Shown here: positions 1 to 12,616 of the stretch, one piece after another | Position numbering within the stretch: the stretch's first letter is position 1 | Layout: the number at the start of each line of letters is the position of its first letter | Assembly (NCBI RefSeq): GCF_051401765.1 | Contig: NW_027480423.1 | Coordinates: forward strand, 19,840,001 to 19,904,000 | Direction of reading: 5' to 3' | Length of the DNA stretch: 64,000 nucleotides | DNA from: Calliopsis andreniformis | Taxonomy: Eukaryota; Arthropoda; Insecta; Hymenoptera; Andrenidae | Made by a program: the position numbers and the translations under genes | Notes under the pieces: model-generated | The model's input: the letters and a program-made list of their open reading frames with translations, nothing else | Told to the model about the DNA's origin: nothing | Databases searched by the model: none

Positions 1-1876
1 GCCAGAAGTATAAAATACAATACAAATACAACAGTTTTTCCATCATAGAAAACGAGTAATTGCAACCAGTAAGAAGGTTGTGGTCATCTCTACTTTCCGG
101 GCAACCTAGGCTACACCCTAGGGCGTTGCTCCAACAGATTGAATAGTTAGGGCCTTAGAAGCCAATGCCCGAAGCATAAAATGCAATAAAAATACAACAG
201 TTTTTCCATCATATAACCGGAATAATTGCAACCAGTTTGAAAGTGATTGTCATTTCTACGTTCCGGGCAACCTCGGTTTCACTCTAGGGCGTTGCTCCAA
301 CAGATTGAATAGTTAGGGCCTCAGAAGTCAACGCCGGAAGCATAAAATGCAATAGAAATACAACAGCTTTTCCATCGTATAAAAGGATTAATTGCAACCA
401 GTTTGAAAGTGATGGTCATTTCTACATTCCGAGCAACCTAGGCTTCACTCTAGGGCGTTGACCCAACAGATTGAATAGTTAGGGCCTAAGAAGTGAACGC
501 CAGCAGCATAAAATACAATATAAGTACAACAGTTTTTCCATCATATAGAACGAATAATTGCCACCAGTATGAAAGTTATGGTCATTTCTACGTTCCGGGC
601 AACCTAGTCTTCACTCTATGGCGTTCTTCCACCACATCGAATAGCTACGGCCTCAGAAGCCAACGCCTGAAGCATAAAATACAATAAAAATACAACAGTC
701 TTTCCATCCTGTAACAGGAAGAATTGCAACCCGTGTGAAAGTGATGGTCATTTGTACGTTCCAGGCAACCTAGGCTTCACTCTAGCGCGTTGTTCCACCA
801 GATCGAATAGTTAGGGCCTAAGAAGTGAACGCCAGAAGCATAAAATACAAAATAAATAGAACAGTTTATCCATTGTATAAAACGAATAATTGCTACCAGT
901 GTAAAAGTTATGGTCATTTCTACGTTCCGGGCAACCTAGGCTTCACCCTAGGGCGTTGTTCCGCCTGATCGAATAGTTAGGGCCTAAGAAGTGAACGCCA
1001 GAAGCATAAAATACAATATGAATACAACAGTTTTTCCATCATATAAAACGAATAAATGCAACCAGTGTGAAAGTTAACGTCATTTCTACTTTCCGGGCAA
1101 CCTAGGCTTGACCCTAGGGCGTTGCTCCAACAGATTGAATAGTTAGGGCCTTAGAAGTCAACGCCCGAAGCATGAAATACAAAATAAATAGAACAGTTGT
1201 TCCATCGTAAAAACGAATAATTGCTACCAGTCTGAAAGTTATGGTACTTTCTGCATTCCGGGCAACCTAGGCTTCACTCTAGGGCGTTGCTCCACCAGAT
1301 CAAACAGTTAGGGCCTTAGATGTCAACGCCAGAAGCATAAAATACAATAAAGGTGCAACAGTTTTTCCATCGTATAACAGGAATAACTGCAACCAGTGTG
1401 AAAGTACTGGTCATTTCTACATTCCGGGTAAGCTAGGCTTCACTCTAGGGCGTTGCTCCACGAGTTCGAAAAGCTAGGTACTTAGAATTCAACGCCAGAA
1501 GAATAAAATACAATATAAGTACAACAGTTTTTCCATCGTATAAATTGAATATTTGCAAACATTGTGAAAGTAATGGTCATTTCTACGTTCCGGACAACCT
1601 ATGCGACACTCTACGGCGTTGCTCCACCACATCTAATAGCTACGGCCTCAAAAGTCAACGCCAGAAGAATAAAATGCAATATAAATACAACAGCTTTTCC
1701 ATCGTATAAAATGAATAATTGCAAACAGTGTGAAAGTAATGGTTATTTCTACGTTCCGGGCAACCTATGCTTCGCTCTAGCGCGTTGCTCCACCAGATGG
1801 AATAGTTAGGGCCTAAGAAGTCAACGCCAGAAGAATAAAATGCAATATAAATATAACAGCTTTTCCATCGTATAAA
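1..1876 (+). repeat. Duplicated block I, copy 1 (11-12 monomers)
   Basis: This stretch matches 7637-9346 almost base for base. The register is offset by 7636 up to about base 310 and by 7470 (45 x 166) afterwards, because this copy contains one extra monomer at about 317-482. Unusual private variants are shared, such as AACCGGAATAATTGC near 216, GTTAACGTCATTTC near 1074 and the one-base-short CATCGTAAAAACG near 1204. The match stops at about 1877, where this copy has GTATAAAACG and the other has GTATAAAATG. Direct comparison of the printed sequence supports this; exact identity was not computed. Confidence 0.85.
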
Positions 1877-3835
1877 ACGAATAATTGCTGCCAGTGTGAA
1901 AGTTATGGTCATTTCTACTTTCCGGGCAACCTACGCTTCACCCCAGGGCGTTGTTCCACCAGATGGAATAGTTAGGGCCTAAGAAGTCAACGCCAGAAGC
2001 ATAAAATACGATATAAATACAACAGCTTTTCCATCGTATAAAACGTATAATTGCTATCAGTGTGAAAGTTATGGTCATTTCTACGTTCCGGGTAACCTAG
2101 GCTTCACCGTAGGGCGTTGTTCCACCAGATGAAATAGTTGGGGCCTTAGAAATCAACGCCAGAAGCATAAAATACGATATAAATACAACAGCTTTTCCAA
2201 CGTATAAAACGAATAATGGTAACCAGTGTGAAAGTTATGGTCATTTCTACGTTCCGGGCAACCTAGGCTTCACTCTAGAGCGTTGCTCTACCAGCTCGAA
2301 TAGTTAGAGCCTTAGAAGTCAACGCCCGAAGCTTAAAATGCAAAATAAATAGAACAGTTTTTCCATTGTATAAAACGAATAACTGCAACCAGTGCGAAAG
2401 TACTGGTCATTTCTACGTTCCGGGTAACCTAGGTTTCACTCCAGGGCGTTGCTCCACCAGATCAAATAGATAGGGCCTATGAAGTCAACGCCAGAAGCAT
2501 AAAATAGAATAATGGTGCAACAGTTTTTCCATCGTATAACAGGAATAATTGCAACCAGTGTGAAGGTAATCGTATGTTCTACGTTCCGGGCAACCTAGGC
2601 TTCACTCTAGGGCGTTGCTCCACAAGATCGAATAGTTGGGGCCTTAGAAGTCAACGCCCGAAGCATAAAATGCAAAATAAATAGAACAGTTCCTCCATTG
2701 TATAAAACGAATAATTGCTACCAGAGTGAAAGTTATGGACATTTCTACGTTCCGGGCAACCTAGGCTTCACCCTAGTGCGTTGTTCCACCAGATGGAACA
2801 GTTAGGGCCTAAGAAGTCAACGCCAGAAGCATAAAATACGATGTAAATACAACAGCTTTTCCATCGTATAAAACGAATAATGGTAACCAGTGTGAAAGTT
2901 ATGGTCATTTCTACGTTCCGGGCAACCTAGGCTTCACTCTAGGGCCTTGCTCCACCAGATTCGAATGGTTAGGTCCTAAGAAGTCGACGCCAGAAGCATA
3001 AAATACAATAAAGACGCAACAGTTTTTCCATCGTATAACAGGAATAATTGCAACCAGTGTGAAGGTAATGGTACGTTCGACGTTCCGGGCAACCTAGGCG
3101 ACACTCTAGGGCGTTGCTCCACCAGACCAAATAGTTAGGGCCTAAGAAGTGAACGCCAGAAGCATAAAATACAATATAAATGCAACAGCGTTTCCATCGT
3201 ATTAAATGAATAATTGCAAACAGTGTGAAAGTAGTGGTCATTTCTACGTTCCGTGCAACCTAGGCTTCACTCTAGGGCGGTGCTCCACCAGATCAAATAG
3301 TTAGGGCCTAAGAAGTCAACGCCAGACGCATAAATTACAATATAAGTACAACAGCTTTTCCATCGTATAAAACGGATAATAGCAACCAGTGTGAAAGTTA
3401 TGGTCATTTGTACGTTCCGGGCAACCTAGGCTTCACTCTAGCGCGTTGCTCCACCAGATCGAATAGTTAGGGCCTTAGAAGTCAACGCCCGAAGAATAAA
3501 ATGCAAAATAAGTATAGCAGTTTTTCCATTGTATAAAACGAATAACTGTAACCAGTGTGAAAGTACTGGTCATTTCTACGTTCCGGGTAACCTAGGTTTC
3601 ACCCTAGGTCGTTGCTGCACCAGATCGAACAGCTAGGGACTTAGAATTCAACGCCGGAAGGATAAAATACAATATAAGTACAACAGTTTTTCCATCGTAT
3701 AAAATGAATAATTGCAGACATTGTGAAAGTAATGGTCATACCTACGTTCCGGGCAACCTAGGCGTCACCCTAGGGCGTTGCTCCACCACATCTAATAGCT
3801 ACGGCCTTCGAAGTTAATGCCGGAAGCATAAAATA

Positions 3836-4340
3836 CAATATAAATACAACAGCTTTGCCATCGAATAAAATGAATAATTGCAAACAGTGTGAAAGATATG
3901 GACATTTCTACGTTCCGGGCAACCTAGGGTTCACTGTATGGCGTTCCTCAACGACATCGAATAGCTACGGCCTCAGAAGTCAACGCCTGAAGTATAAAAT
4001 ACGATATAAATACAACAGCTTTTCCATCGTATAAAACGAATAATTGCAACCAGTGTGAAAGTTATGGTCATTTCTACATTTCGAGCAATCGTGGCTTTAG
4101 CCTAGGGCGTTGGTCCACCAGATAGAATAGTTAGGGCCTAAGAAGTCAACGCCATGAGCATAAAATACGATATAAATACAACAGCTTTTCCATCGTATAA
4201 AACGAACAATTGCAACCGGTGTGAAAGTTATGGCCATTTCTACATTTCGAGCAACATAGGCTTCACTCTAGGGCGTTGCTCCACCTGATCGAATAGTTAG
4301 GGCCTTAGAAGTCAACGCCAAAAGCACAAAATACAATATA
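3836..4340 (+). repeat. Three-monomer block also found near 6318-6848 and 10800-11320
   Basis: GCTTTGCCATCGAATAAAATG, TATGGCGTTCCTCAACGAC, CGAGCAATCGTGGCTTTAG and GCCATGAGCATAAAATACG occur here in the same order as in the two other places. A related single monomer with GCTTTGCCATCGTAT is at about 4510 and 11480. This is the most widely dispersed multi-monomer unit of domain A. Confidence 0.78.
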
Positions 4341-4984
4341 AATGCAACAGTTTTTCCACCATATAAAACGAATAATTGCAACCAGTATGAAAGTTATGGT
4401 CATTTCTGCTTTCCGGGCAACCTAGGCTTCACCCTAGGCCGTTGCTCCACCAGATCGAATAGTTAGGGCCTAAGAAGTCAACGCCAGAAGCATAAAATAC
4501 AATATAAATACAACAGCTTTGCCATCGTATAAAATGAATAATTGCAAACAGTGTGAAAGATATGGACATTTCTACGATCCGGGCTACCTAGGGTTCACTC
4601 TATGGCGTTCTTCCACCACATCGAATAGCAACGGCCTCAGAAGTCAACGCCAGAAGCTTAAATACAATATAAATATAACAGTTTTTCCATCGTATAAAAC
4701 GAATAATAGCAACCAGTGTGAAAGTTATGGTCATTTCTACGTTCCGGGCAACCTAGGCTTCACTCTACGGCGATGCTCTACCAGATCAAACAGTTAGGGC
4801 CTTAGAAGTCAACGCCCGAAGCATAAAATACAAAATAAATAGAACGGTTTTTCCATTGTATAAAACGAATAATTGCTGCCAGTGTAAAAGCTATGGTCAT
4901 TTCTACGTTCCGGGCAACCTAGGCTTCACCCTAGGGCGTTGTTCCACCAGATGGAATAGTTAGGGCCTAAGAAGTCAACGCCAG

Positions 4985-6325
4985 AGGCATAAAATACGAT
5001 ATAAATACAACAGCTTTTCCATCGTATAAAACAAATAATTGCAACCAGTGTGAAAGTTATGGTCATTTCTACGTTCCGGGCAACCTAGGCTTCACTGTAT
5101 GGCGTTCCTCCACCACATCGGATAGCTACGGCCTCAGAAGTCAACGCCTGAAGTATAAAATACAATAAAAATACAACAGTCTTTCCATCCTATAACAGGA
5201 ATAATTGCAACCCGTGTGAAAGTGATGGTCATTTCTACGTTCCAGGCAACCTAGGCTTCACTCTAGGGCGTTGCTCCACCAGATCAAACAGTTAGGGCCT
5301 TAGAGGTCAACGCCCGAAGCATTAAATACAAAATAAATAGAACAGTTTTTCCATCGTATAGCAGGAATAATTTGCAACCAGTGTGATAGTAGTGGTCATT
5401 TCTACGTTCCGGGAAACCTAGGTTTCACTCCAGGGCGTTGCACCACCAGATCGAATAGTTACGGCCTAAGAAGTCAACGCCAGTAGCACAAAATACGATA
5501 CAGATGCAACAGTTTTTCCATCGTATAAAACGAATAACTGCAACCAGTGCGAAAGTTATGGTCATTTCTACATTCCGAGCAACCTAGGCTTCACTCTAGG
5601 GCGTTTCTCCACCAGACCGAATAGTTAGGTTCTTAGAAGTCAACGCCAGAAGCATAAAATACAATATAAATACAACAGTTTTTCCACCATATAAAACGAA
5701 TAATTGCAACCAGTATGAAAGTTATGGTCGTTTCTACGTTCCGGGCAACCTAGGCTTCACCATAGGCCGTTGCTCCTCCAGATCGAATAGTTAGGGCCTA
5801 AGATTTCAACGCCCGAAGCATAAAATACGATGTAAACACAACAGCTTTTCCATCGTATAAGACGAAAGATAGCATCCAGTGTGAAAGTTATGGTCATTAC
5901 TACGTTCCGGGCAACCTCAGCTTCACTCTAGGGCGTTGCTCCACTAGATCGAACAGCTAGGGCCAAAGAAGCCAACGCCAGAAGAATAAAATACAATATA
6001 AATACAACAGTTTTTCCATCGTATAAAAGAATGATTGCAACCAGGATGAAACTTATGCTCATTTCTACTTTCCGAGCAACCTAGGCTTCACTCTAGGGCG
6101 TGGCTCCAACAGATTGAATAGTTAGGGCCTTAGAAGTCAACGCCAGAAGCATAAAATACAATATAAATACAACAGCATTTCCATCGTATAAAACGAATAA
6201 TTGCAACCAGTATGAAACTTATGGTCATTTCTACTTTCCGAGAAACCTAGGCTTTACTCTAGGGCGTTGCTCCACTAGATCGAATAGTTAGGGCCTAAGA
6301 AGTCAACGCCAGAAGCATAAAATAC
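4985..6325 (+). repeat. Duplicated block II, copy 1 (8 monomers)
   Basis: This stretch corresponds to 12617-13957 at a constant offset of 7632. Shared diagnostic variants include ACAAATAATTGC near 5031, CACATCGGATAGC near 5115, an extra T in AATTTGCAACC near 5370, GACGAAAG...AGCATCCAG near 5862 and the one-base-short AAAAGAATGATTGC near 6022. The right part (from about 5690) also occurs a third time at 10171-11329. The copies separate near 6325, where this one has GCTTTGCCATCG. Confidence 0.82.
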
Positions 6326-7636
6326 AATATAAATACAACAGCTTTGCCATCGAATAAAATGAATAATTGCAAACAGTGTGAAAGATATGGACATTTCTAC
6401 GTTCCGGGCAACCTAGGGTTCACTGTATGGCGTTCCTCAACGACATCGAATAGCTACTGCCTCAGAAGTCAAAGCCTGAAGTATAAAATACGATATAAAT
6501 ACAACAGCTTTTCCATCGTATAAAACGAATAATTGCAACCAGTGTGAAAGTTATGGTCATTTCTACATTTCGAGCAATCGTGGCTTTAGCCTAGGGCGTT
6601 GTTCCACCAGATAGAATAGTTAGGGCCTAAGAAGTCAACGCCATGAGCATAAAATACGATATAAATACAACAACTTTTCCATCGTATAAAACGAACAATT
6701 GCAACCAGTGTGAAAGTTATGGCCATTTCTACATTTCGAGCAACATAGGCTTCACTCTAGGGCGTTGCTCCACCTGATCGAATAGTTAGGGCCTTAGAAG
6801 TCAACGCCAAAAGCACAAAATACAATATAAATGCAACAGTTTTTCCATCATATAGAACGAATAATTGCCACCAGTATGAAAGTTATAGTCATTTCTACGT
6901 TCCGGGCAACCTAGTCTTCACTCTATGGCGTTCTTCCACCACATCGAATAGCTACGGCCTCAGAAGCCAACGCCTGAAGCATAAAATACAATAAAAATAC
7001 AACAGTCTTTCCATCCTGTAACAGGAATAATTGCAACCCGTGTGAAAGTGATGGTCATTTGTACGTTCCAGGCAACCTAGGCTTCACTCTAGGGCGTTGT
7101 TCCACCAGATCGAATAGTTAGGGCCTAAGAAGTGAACGCCAGCAGCATAAAATACAATATAAATACAACAGTTCTTCCATTATATAAAACGAGTAATTGC
7201 AACAAGTATGAAAGTTATGGTCATTTCTACGTTCCGGGCAACCTAGGCTTCACTCTATGGCGTTCTTCCACCACATCGAATAGCTGCGGCATGAGAAGTC
7301 AACGCCTGAAGCATAAAATACAATAAAAATACAACAGTCTTTCCATCCTATAACAGGAATAATTGCTACCAGTGTAAAAGTTATGGTCATTTCTACGTTC
7401 CAGGCAACCTAGGCTTCACCCTAGTGCGTTGTTCCACCAGATGGAACAGTTAGGGCCTAAGAAGTCAACGCCAGAAGCATAAAATACGATGTAAATACAA
7501 CAGCTTTTCCATCGTATAAAACGAATAATGGTAACCAGTGTGAAAGTTATGGTCATTTCTACGTTCCGGGCAACCTAGGCTTCACTCTAGGGCCTTGCTC
7601 CACCAGCTTCGAATGGTTAGGTCCTAAGAAATCAGC

Positions 7637-9346
7637 GCCAGAAGCATAAAATACAATACAAATACAACAGTTTTTCCATCATAGAAAACGAGTAATTGCA
7701 ACCAGTAAGAAGGTTGTGGTCATCTCTACTTTCCGGGCAACCTAGGCTACACCCTAGGGCGTTGCTCCAACAGATTGAATAGTTAGGGCCTTAGAAGCCA
7801 ATGCCCGAAGCATAAAATGCAATAAAAATACAACAGTTTTTCCATCATATAACCGGAATAATTGCAACCAGTTTGAAAGTGATTGTCATTTCTACGTTCC
7901 GGGCAACCTCGGTTTCACTCTAGGGCGTTGCTCCAACAGATTGAATAGTTAGGGCCTAAGAAGTGAACGCCAGCAGCATAAAATACAATATAAGTACAAC
8001 AGTTTTTCCATCATATAGAACGAATAATTGCCACCAGTATGAAAGTTATGGTCATTTCTACGTTCCGGGCAACCTAGTCTTCACTCTATGGCGTTCTTCC
8101 ACCACATCGAATAGCTACGGCCTCAGAAGCCAACGCCTGAAGCATAAAATACAATAAAAATACAACAGTCTTTCCATCCTGTAACAGGAAGAATTGCAAC
8201 CCGTGTGAAAGTGATGGTCATTTGTACGTTCCAGGCAACCTAGGCTTCACTCTAGGGCGTTGTTCCACCAGATCGAATAGTTAGGGCCTAAGAAGTGAAC
8301 GCCAGAAGCATAAAATACAAAATAAATAGAACAGTTTATCCATTGTATAAAACGAATAATTGCTACCAGTGTAAAAGTTATGGTCATTTCTACGTTCCGG
8401 GCAACCTAGGCTTCACCCTAGGGCGTTGTTCCGCCTGATCGAATAGTTAGGGCCTAAGAAGTGAACGCCAGAAGCATAAAATACAATATGAATACAACAG
8501 TTTTTCCATCATATAAAACGAATAAATGCAACCAGTGTGAAAGTTAACGTCATTTCTACTTTCCGGGCAACCTAGGCTTGACCCTAGGGCGTTGCTCCAA
8601 CAGATTGAATAGTTAGGGCCTTAGAAGTCAACGCCCGAAGCATGAAATACAAAATAAATAGAACAGTTGTTCCATCGTAAAAACGAATAATTGCTACCAG
8701 TCTGAAAGTTATGGTACTTTCTGCATTCCGGGCAACCTAGGCTTCACTCTAGGGCGTTGCTCCACCAGATCAAACAGTTAGGGCCTTAGATGTCAACGCC
8801 AGAAGCATAAAATACAATAAAGGTGCAACAGTTTTTCCATCGTATAACAGGAATAACTGCAACCAGTGTGAAAGTACTGGTCATTTCTACATTCCGGGTA
8901 AGCTAGGCTTCACTCTAGGGCGTTGCTCCACGAGTTCGAAAAGCTAGGTACTTAGAATTCAACGCCAGAAGAATAAAATACAATATAAGTACAACAGTTT
9001 TTCCATCGTATAAATTGAATATTTGCAAACATTGTGAAAGTAATGGTCATTTCTACGTTCCGGACAACCTATGCGACACTCTACGGCGTGGCTCCACCAC
9101 ATCTAATAGCTACGGCCTCAAAAGTCAACGCCAGAAGAATAAAATGCAATATAAATACAACAGCTTTTCCATCGTATAAAATGAATAATTGCAAACAGTG
9201 TGAAAGTAATGGTTATTTCTACGTTCCGGGCAACCTATGCTTCGCTCTAGCGCGTTGCTCCACCAGATGGAATAGTTAGGGCCTAAGAAGTCAACGCCAG
9301 AAGAATAAAATGCAATATAAATATAACAGCTTTTCCATCGTATAAA
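7637..9346 (+). repeat. Duplicated block I, copy 2, one monomer shorter
   Basis: Second copy of block 1-1876. At about 7922-7953 it passes directly from the sequence equivalent to base ~310 to that equivalent to base ~476, so exactly one 166-bp unit is absent, within the shared string CAACAGATTGAATAGTTAG. This is the expected product of one in-register unequal exchange; which copy is ancestral cannot be told. Beyond 9346 the two copies differ, but the sequence that follows copy 1 (GCTGCCAGTGTGAAAG near 1888) reappears at about 10021, suggesting a four-monomer gain or loss between them. Confidence 0.82.
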
Positions 9347-10170
9347 ATGAATAATTGCAAACAGTGTGAAAGTAATGGTTATTTCTACGTTCCGGGCAAC
9401 CTAGGCTTCAATCTAGGGCGTTGCTCCACCAGATCAAACAGTTAGGGCCTTAGAAGTCAACGCCCGAAGCATAAAATGTAAAATAAATAGAACAGTTTTT
9501 CCATTGTATAAAACGAATAATTGCTACCAGTGTAAAAGTTATGGTCATTTCTACGTTCCGGGCAACCTAGCCTTCACCCTAGGGCGTTGTTCCTCCAGAT
9601 CGAATAGTAAGGGCCTAAGAAGTGAACGCCAGAAGCATAAAATACAATATAAATACAACAGTTTATCCATCATATAAAACGAATGATAGCAACCAGTGTG
9701 AAACTTATGGTCATTTCTACGTTCCGGGCAACCTAGGCTTCACTCTAGGCCGTTGTTCCACCAGATCGAATAGTTAGGGCCTAAGAAGTGAACGCCAGAA
9801 GCATAAAACACAATATAAATACAACAGTTTTTCCATCATATAAAAGGAATGATAGCAACCAGTGTGAAAGTTATGGTCATATCTACGTGCCGGGCAACCT
9901 AGGCTTCACTCTAGGGCGTTGCTCCACCAGATCGAATAGCTAGGGCCTTAGAAGTCAACGCCCGAAGCATAAAATACGAAATAAATAAAACAGTTTTTCC
10001 ATCGTATAAAACGAATAATTGCTGCCAGTGTGAAAGTTATGGTCATTTCTACTTTCCGGGCAACCTACGCTTCACCCCAGGGCGTTGTTCCACCAGATGG
10101 AATAGTTAGGGCCTTAGAAATCAACGCCAGAAGCATAAAATACGATATAAATACAACAGCTTTTCCAACG

Positions 10171-11329
10171 TATAAAACGAATAATTGCAACCAGTATGAA
10201 AGTTATGGTCGTTTCTACGTTCCGGGCAACCTAGGCTTCACCATAGGCCGTTGCTCCTCCAGATCGAATAGTTAGGGCCTAAGATGTCAACGCCCGAAGC
10301 ATAAAATACGATGTAAACACAACAGCTTTTCCATCGTATAAGACGAAAGATAGCATCCAGTGTGAAAGTTATGGTCATTACTACGTTCCGGGCAACCTCA
10401 GCTTCACTCTAGGGCGTTGCTCCACTAGATCGAACAGCTAGGGCCAAAGAAGCCAACGCCAGAAGAATAAAATACAATATAAATACAACAGTTTTTCCAT
10501 CGTATAAAAGAATGATTGCAACCAGGATGAAACTTATGCTCATTTCTACTTTCCGAGCAACCTAGGCTTCACTCTAGGGCGTGGCTCCAACAGATTGAAT
10601 AGTTAGGGCCTTAGAAGTCAACGCCAGAAGCATAAAATACAATATAAATACAACAGCATTTCCATCGTATAAAACGAATAATTGCAACCAGTATGAAACT
10701 TATGGTCATTTCTACTTTCCGAGAAACCTAGGCTTTACTCTAGGGCGTTGCTCCACTAGATCGAATAGTTAGGGCCTAAGAAGTCAACGCCAGAAGCATA
10801 AAATACAATATAAATACAACAGCTTTGCCATCGAATAAAATGAATAATTGCAAACAGTGTGAAAGATATGGACATTTCTACGTTCCGGGCAACCTAGGGT
10901 TCACTGTATGGCGTTCCTCAACGACATCGAATAGCTACGGCCTCAGAAGTCAACGCCTGAAGTATAAAATACGATATAAATACAACAGCTTTTCCATCGT
11001 ATAAAACGAATAATTGCAACCAGTGTGAAAGTTATGGTCATTTCTACATTTCGAGCAATCGTGGCTTTAGCCTAGGGCGTTGTTCCACCAGATAGAATAG
11101 TTAGGGCCTAAGAAGTCAACGCCATGAGCATAAAATACGATATAAATACAACAGCTTTTCCATCGTATAAAACGAACAATTGCAACCAGTGTGAAAGTTA
11201 TGGCCATTTCTACATTTCGAGCAACATAGGCTTCACTCTAGGGCGTTGCTCCACCTGATCGAATAGTTAGGGCCTTAGAAGTCAACGCCAAAAGCACAAA
11301 ATACAATATAAATGCAACAGTTTTTCCAC
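10171..11329 (+). repeat. Duplicated block III, second copy of 5690-6848 (7 monomers)
   Basis: The sequence matches 5690-6848 at an offset of 4481, one short of 27 x 166. Shared markers are GGTCGTTTCTACG, CACCATAGGCCGTTGC, GACGAAAGATAGCATCC, GCTTTGCCATCGAATAAAATG and CGAGCAATCGTGGC. The copies part near 11329, where this one has CCACCATATAAAACG and the other CCATCATATAGAACG. The final part, with GCTTTGCCATCG and CGAGCAATCGTGGC, also occurs near 3836-4340. Confidence 0.82.
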
Positions 11330-12070
11330 CATATAAAACGAATAATTGCAACCAGTATGAAAGTTATGGTCATTTCTGCTTTCCGGGCAACCTAGGCTTC
11401 ACCCTAGGCCGTTGCTCCACCAGATCGAATAGTTAGGGCCTAAGAAGTCAACGCCAGAAGCATAAAATACAATATAAATACAACAGCTTTGCCATCGTAT
11501 AAAATGAATAATTGCAAACAGTGTGAAAGATATGGACATTTCTACGTTCCGGGCAACCTAGGGTTCACTGTATGGCGTTCTTCCACCACATCGAATAGCT
11601 ACGGCCACAGAAGTCAACGCCTGAAGTATAAAATACGATATAAATACAACAGCTTTTCCATCGTATAAAACGAATAATTGCAGCCAGTGTGAAAGTTATG
11701 GTCATTTCTACATTTCGAGCAATCTTGGCTTTACCCTAGGGCGGTGTTCCACCAGATAGAAAAGTTAGGGCCTAAGAAGTCAACGCCAGAATCATAAAAT
11801 ACGATATAAATACAACAGCCTTTCCATCGTATAAAACGAATAATTGCAACCAGTGTGAAAGTTATGGTCATTTCTACATTTCGAGCAACATAGGCTTCAC
11901 TCTAGGTCGTTCCTCCACCTGATCGAATAGTTAGGGCCTTATAAGTCAGCGCCAGAAGCATAAAATACAATATAAATACAACAGTTTTTCCACCATATAA
12001 AACGAATAATTGCAACCAGTATGAAAGTTATGGTCATATCTACGTTCCGGGCAACCTACGCTTCACTGTC

Positions 12071-12120
12071 GGGCGTTGCTCCACCAGATCCAAATGTTAG
12101 GGCCTAAGAAGTCAACGCCC
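12071..12120. other. Nested dyad symmetry inside the monomer (clear example)
   Basis: GGGCGTTG at 12071-12078 is the exact reverse complement of CAACGCCC at 12113-12120, with 34 bp between. Inside that interval TTAGGGCCTAA (12097-12107) is itself a palindrome around one central base. A single strand could fold into a stem with a second small hairpin in its loop, or the arms could be protein half-sites. Outer arms of 7-8 bp recur in most monomers (another exact example is 1117-1166); the inner palindrome is complete only in units reading GGGCCTAA or GGCCCTAA, not GGGCCTTAG. The symmetry is seen directly; any function is inference. Confidence 0.7.
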
Positions 12121-12304
12121 GAAGCATAAAATACGATATAAATACAACAGCATTTCCATCGTATTAAATGAATAATTGCAAACAGTGTGAAAGTAGTGGT
12201 CATTTCTACGTTCCGGGCAACCTAGGCTTCACTGTATGGCGTTCTTCCACCACATCGGATAGCTACGGCCTCAGAAGTCAACGCCTGAAGTATAAAATAC
12301 AATA

Positions 12305-12320
12305 AAAATACAAGTCTTTC
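12305..12320 (+). other. Two-base deletion in a monomer
   Basis: The usual ATACAACAGTCTTTCC reads ATACAAGTCTTTCC here. It is one of only two multi-base length changes I noticed in the window, and it accounts for part of the shift in monomer register between 7969 and 12613. Confidence 0.8.
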
Positions 12321-12616
12321 CATCCTATAACAGGAATAATTGCAACCCGTGTGAAAGTGATGGTCATTTCTACGTTCCAGGCAACCTTTGCTTCACTCTA
12401 GGGCGTTGCTCCACCAGATCAAACAGTTAGGGCCTTAGAAGTCAACGCCCGAAGCATTAAATACAAAATAAATAGAACAGTTTTTCCATTGTATAAAACG
12501 AATAATTGCTACCAGTGTAAAAGTCATGGTCATTTCTACGTTCCGGGCAACCTAGGCTTCACCCTAGGCCGTTGTTCCACCAGATCGAATAGTTAGGGCC
12601 TAAGCAGTGAACGCCA

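Noticed and set aside
85..105. Possible CENP-B box around TTCTACGTTCCGGGCAA
   Set aside because: Set against the essential positions NTTCGNNNNANNCGGGN only 6 of 9 match; the CG after TT and the central A are missing. CGGG alone is not enough.
147..157. TTAGGG and CCCTAGGG strings resembling telomere repeats
   Set aside because: TTAGGG occurs about once per monomer inside TTAGGGCC and never in tandem, so it is not a telomere or interstitial telomere tract.
4640..4670. Possible promoter-like TATAAA boxes in every monomer
   Set aside because: TATAAATAC and GTATAAAAC are common because the first 60 bp of the monomer is AT-rich; no conserved downstream start or coding context accompanies them, so no promoter is claimed.
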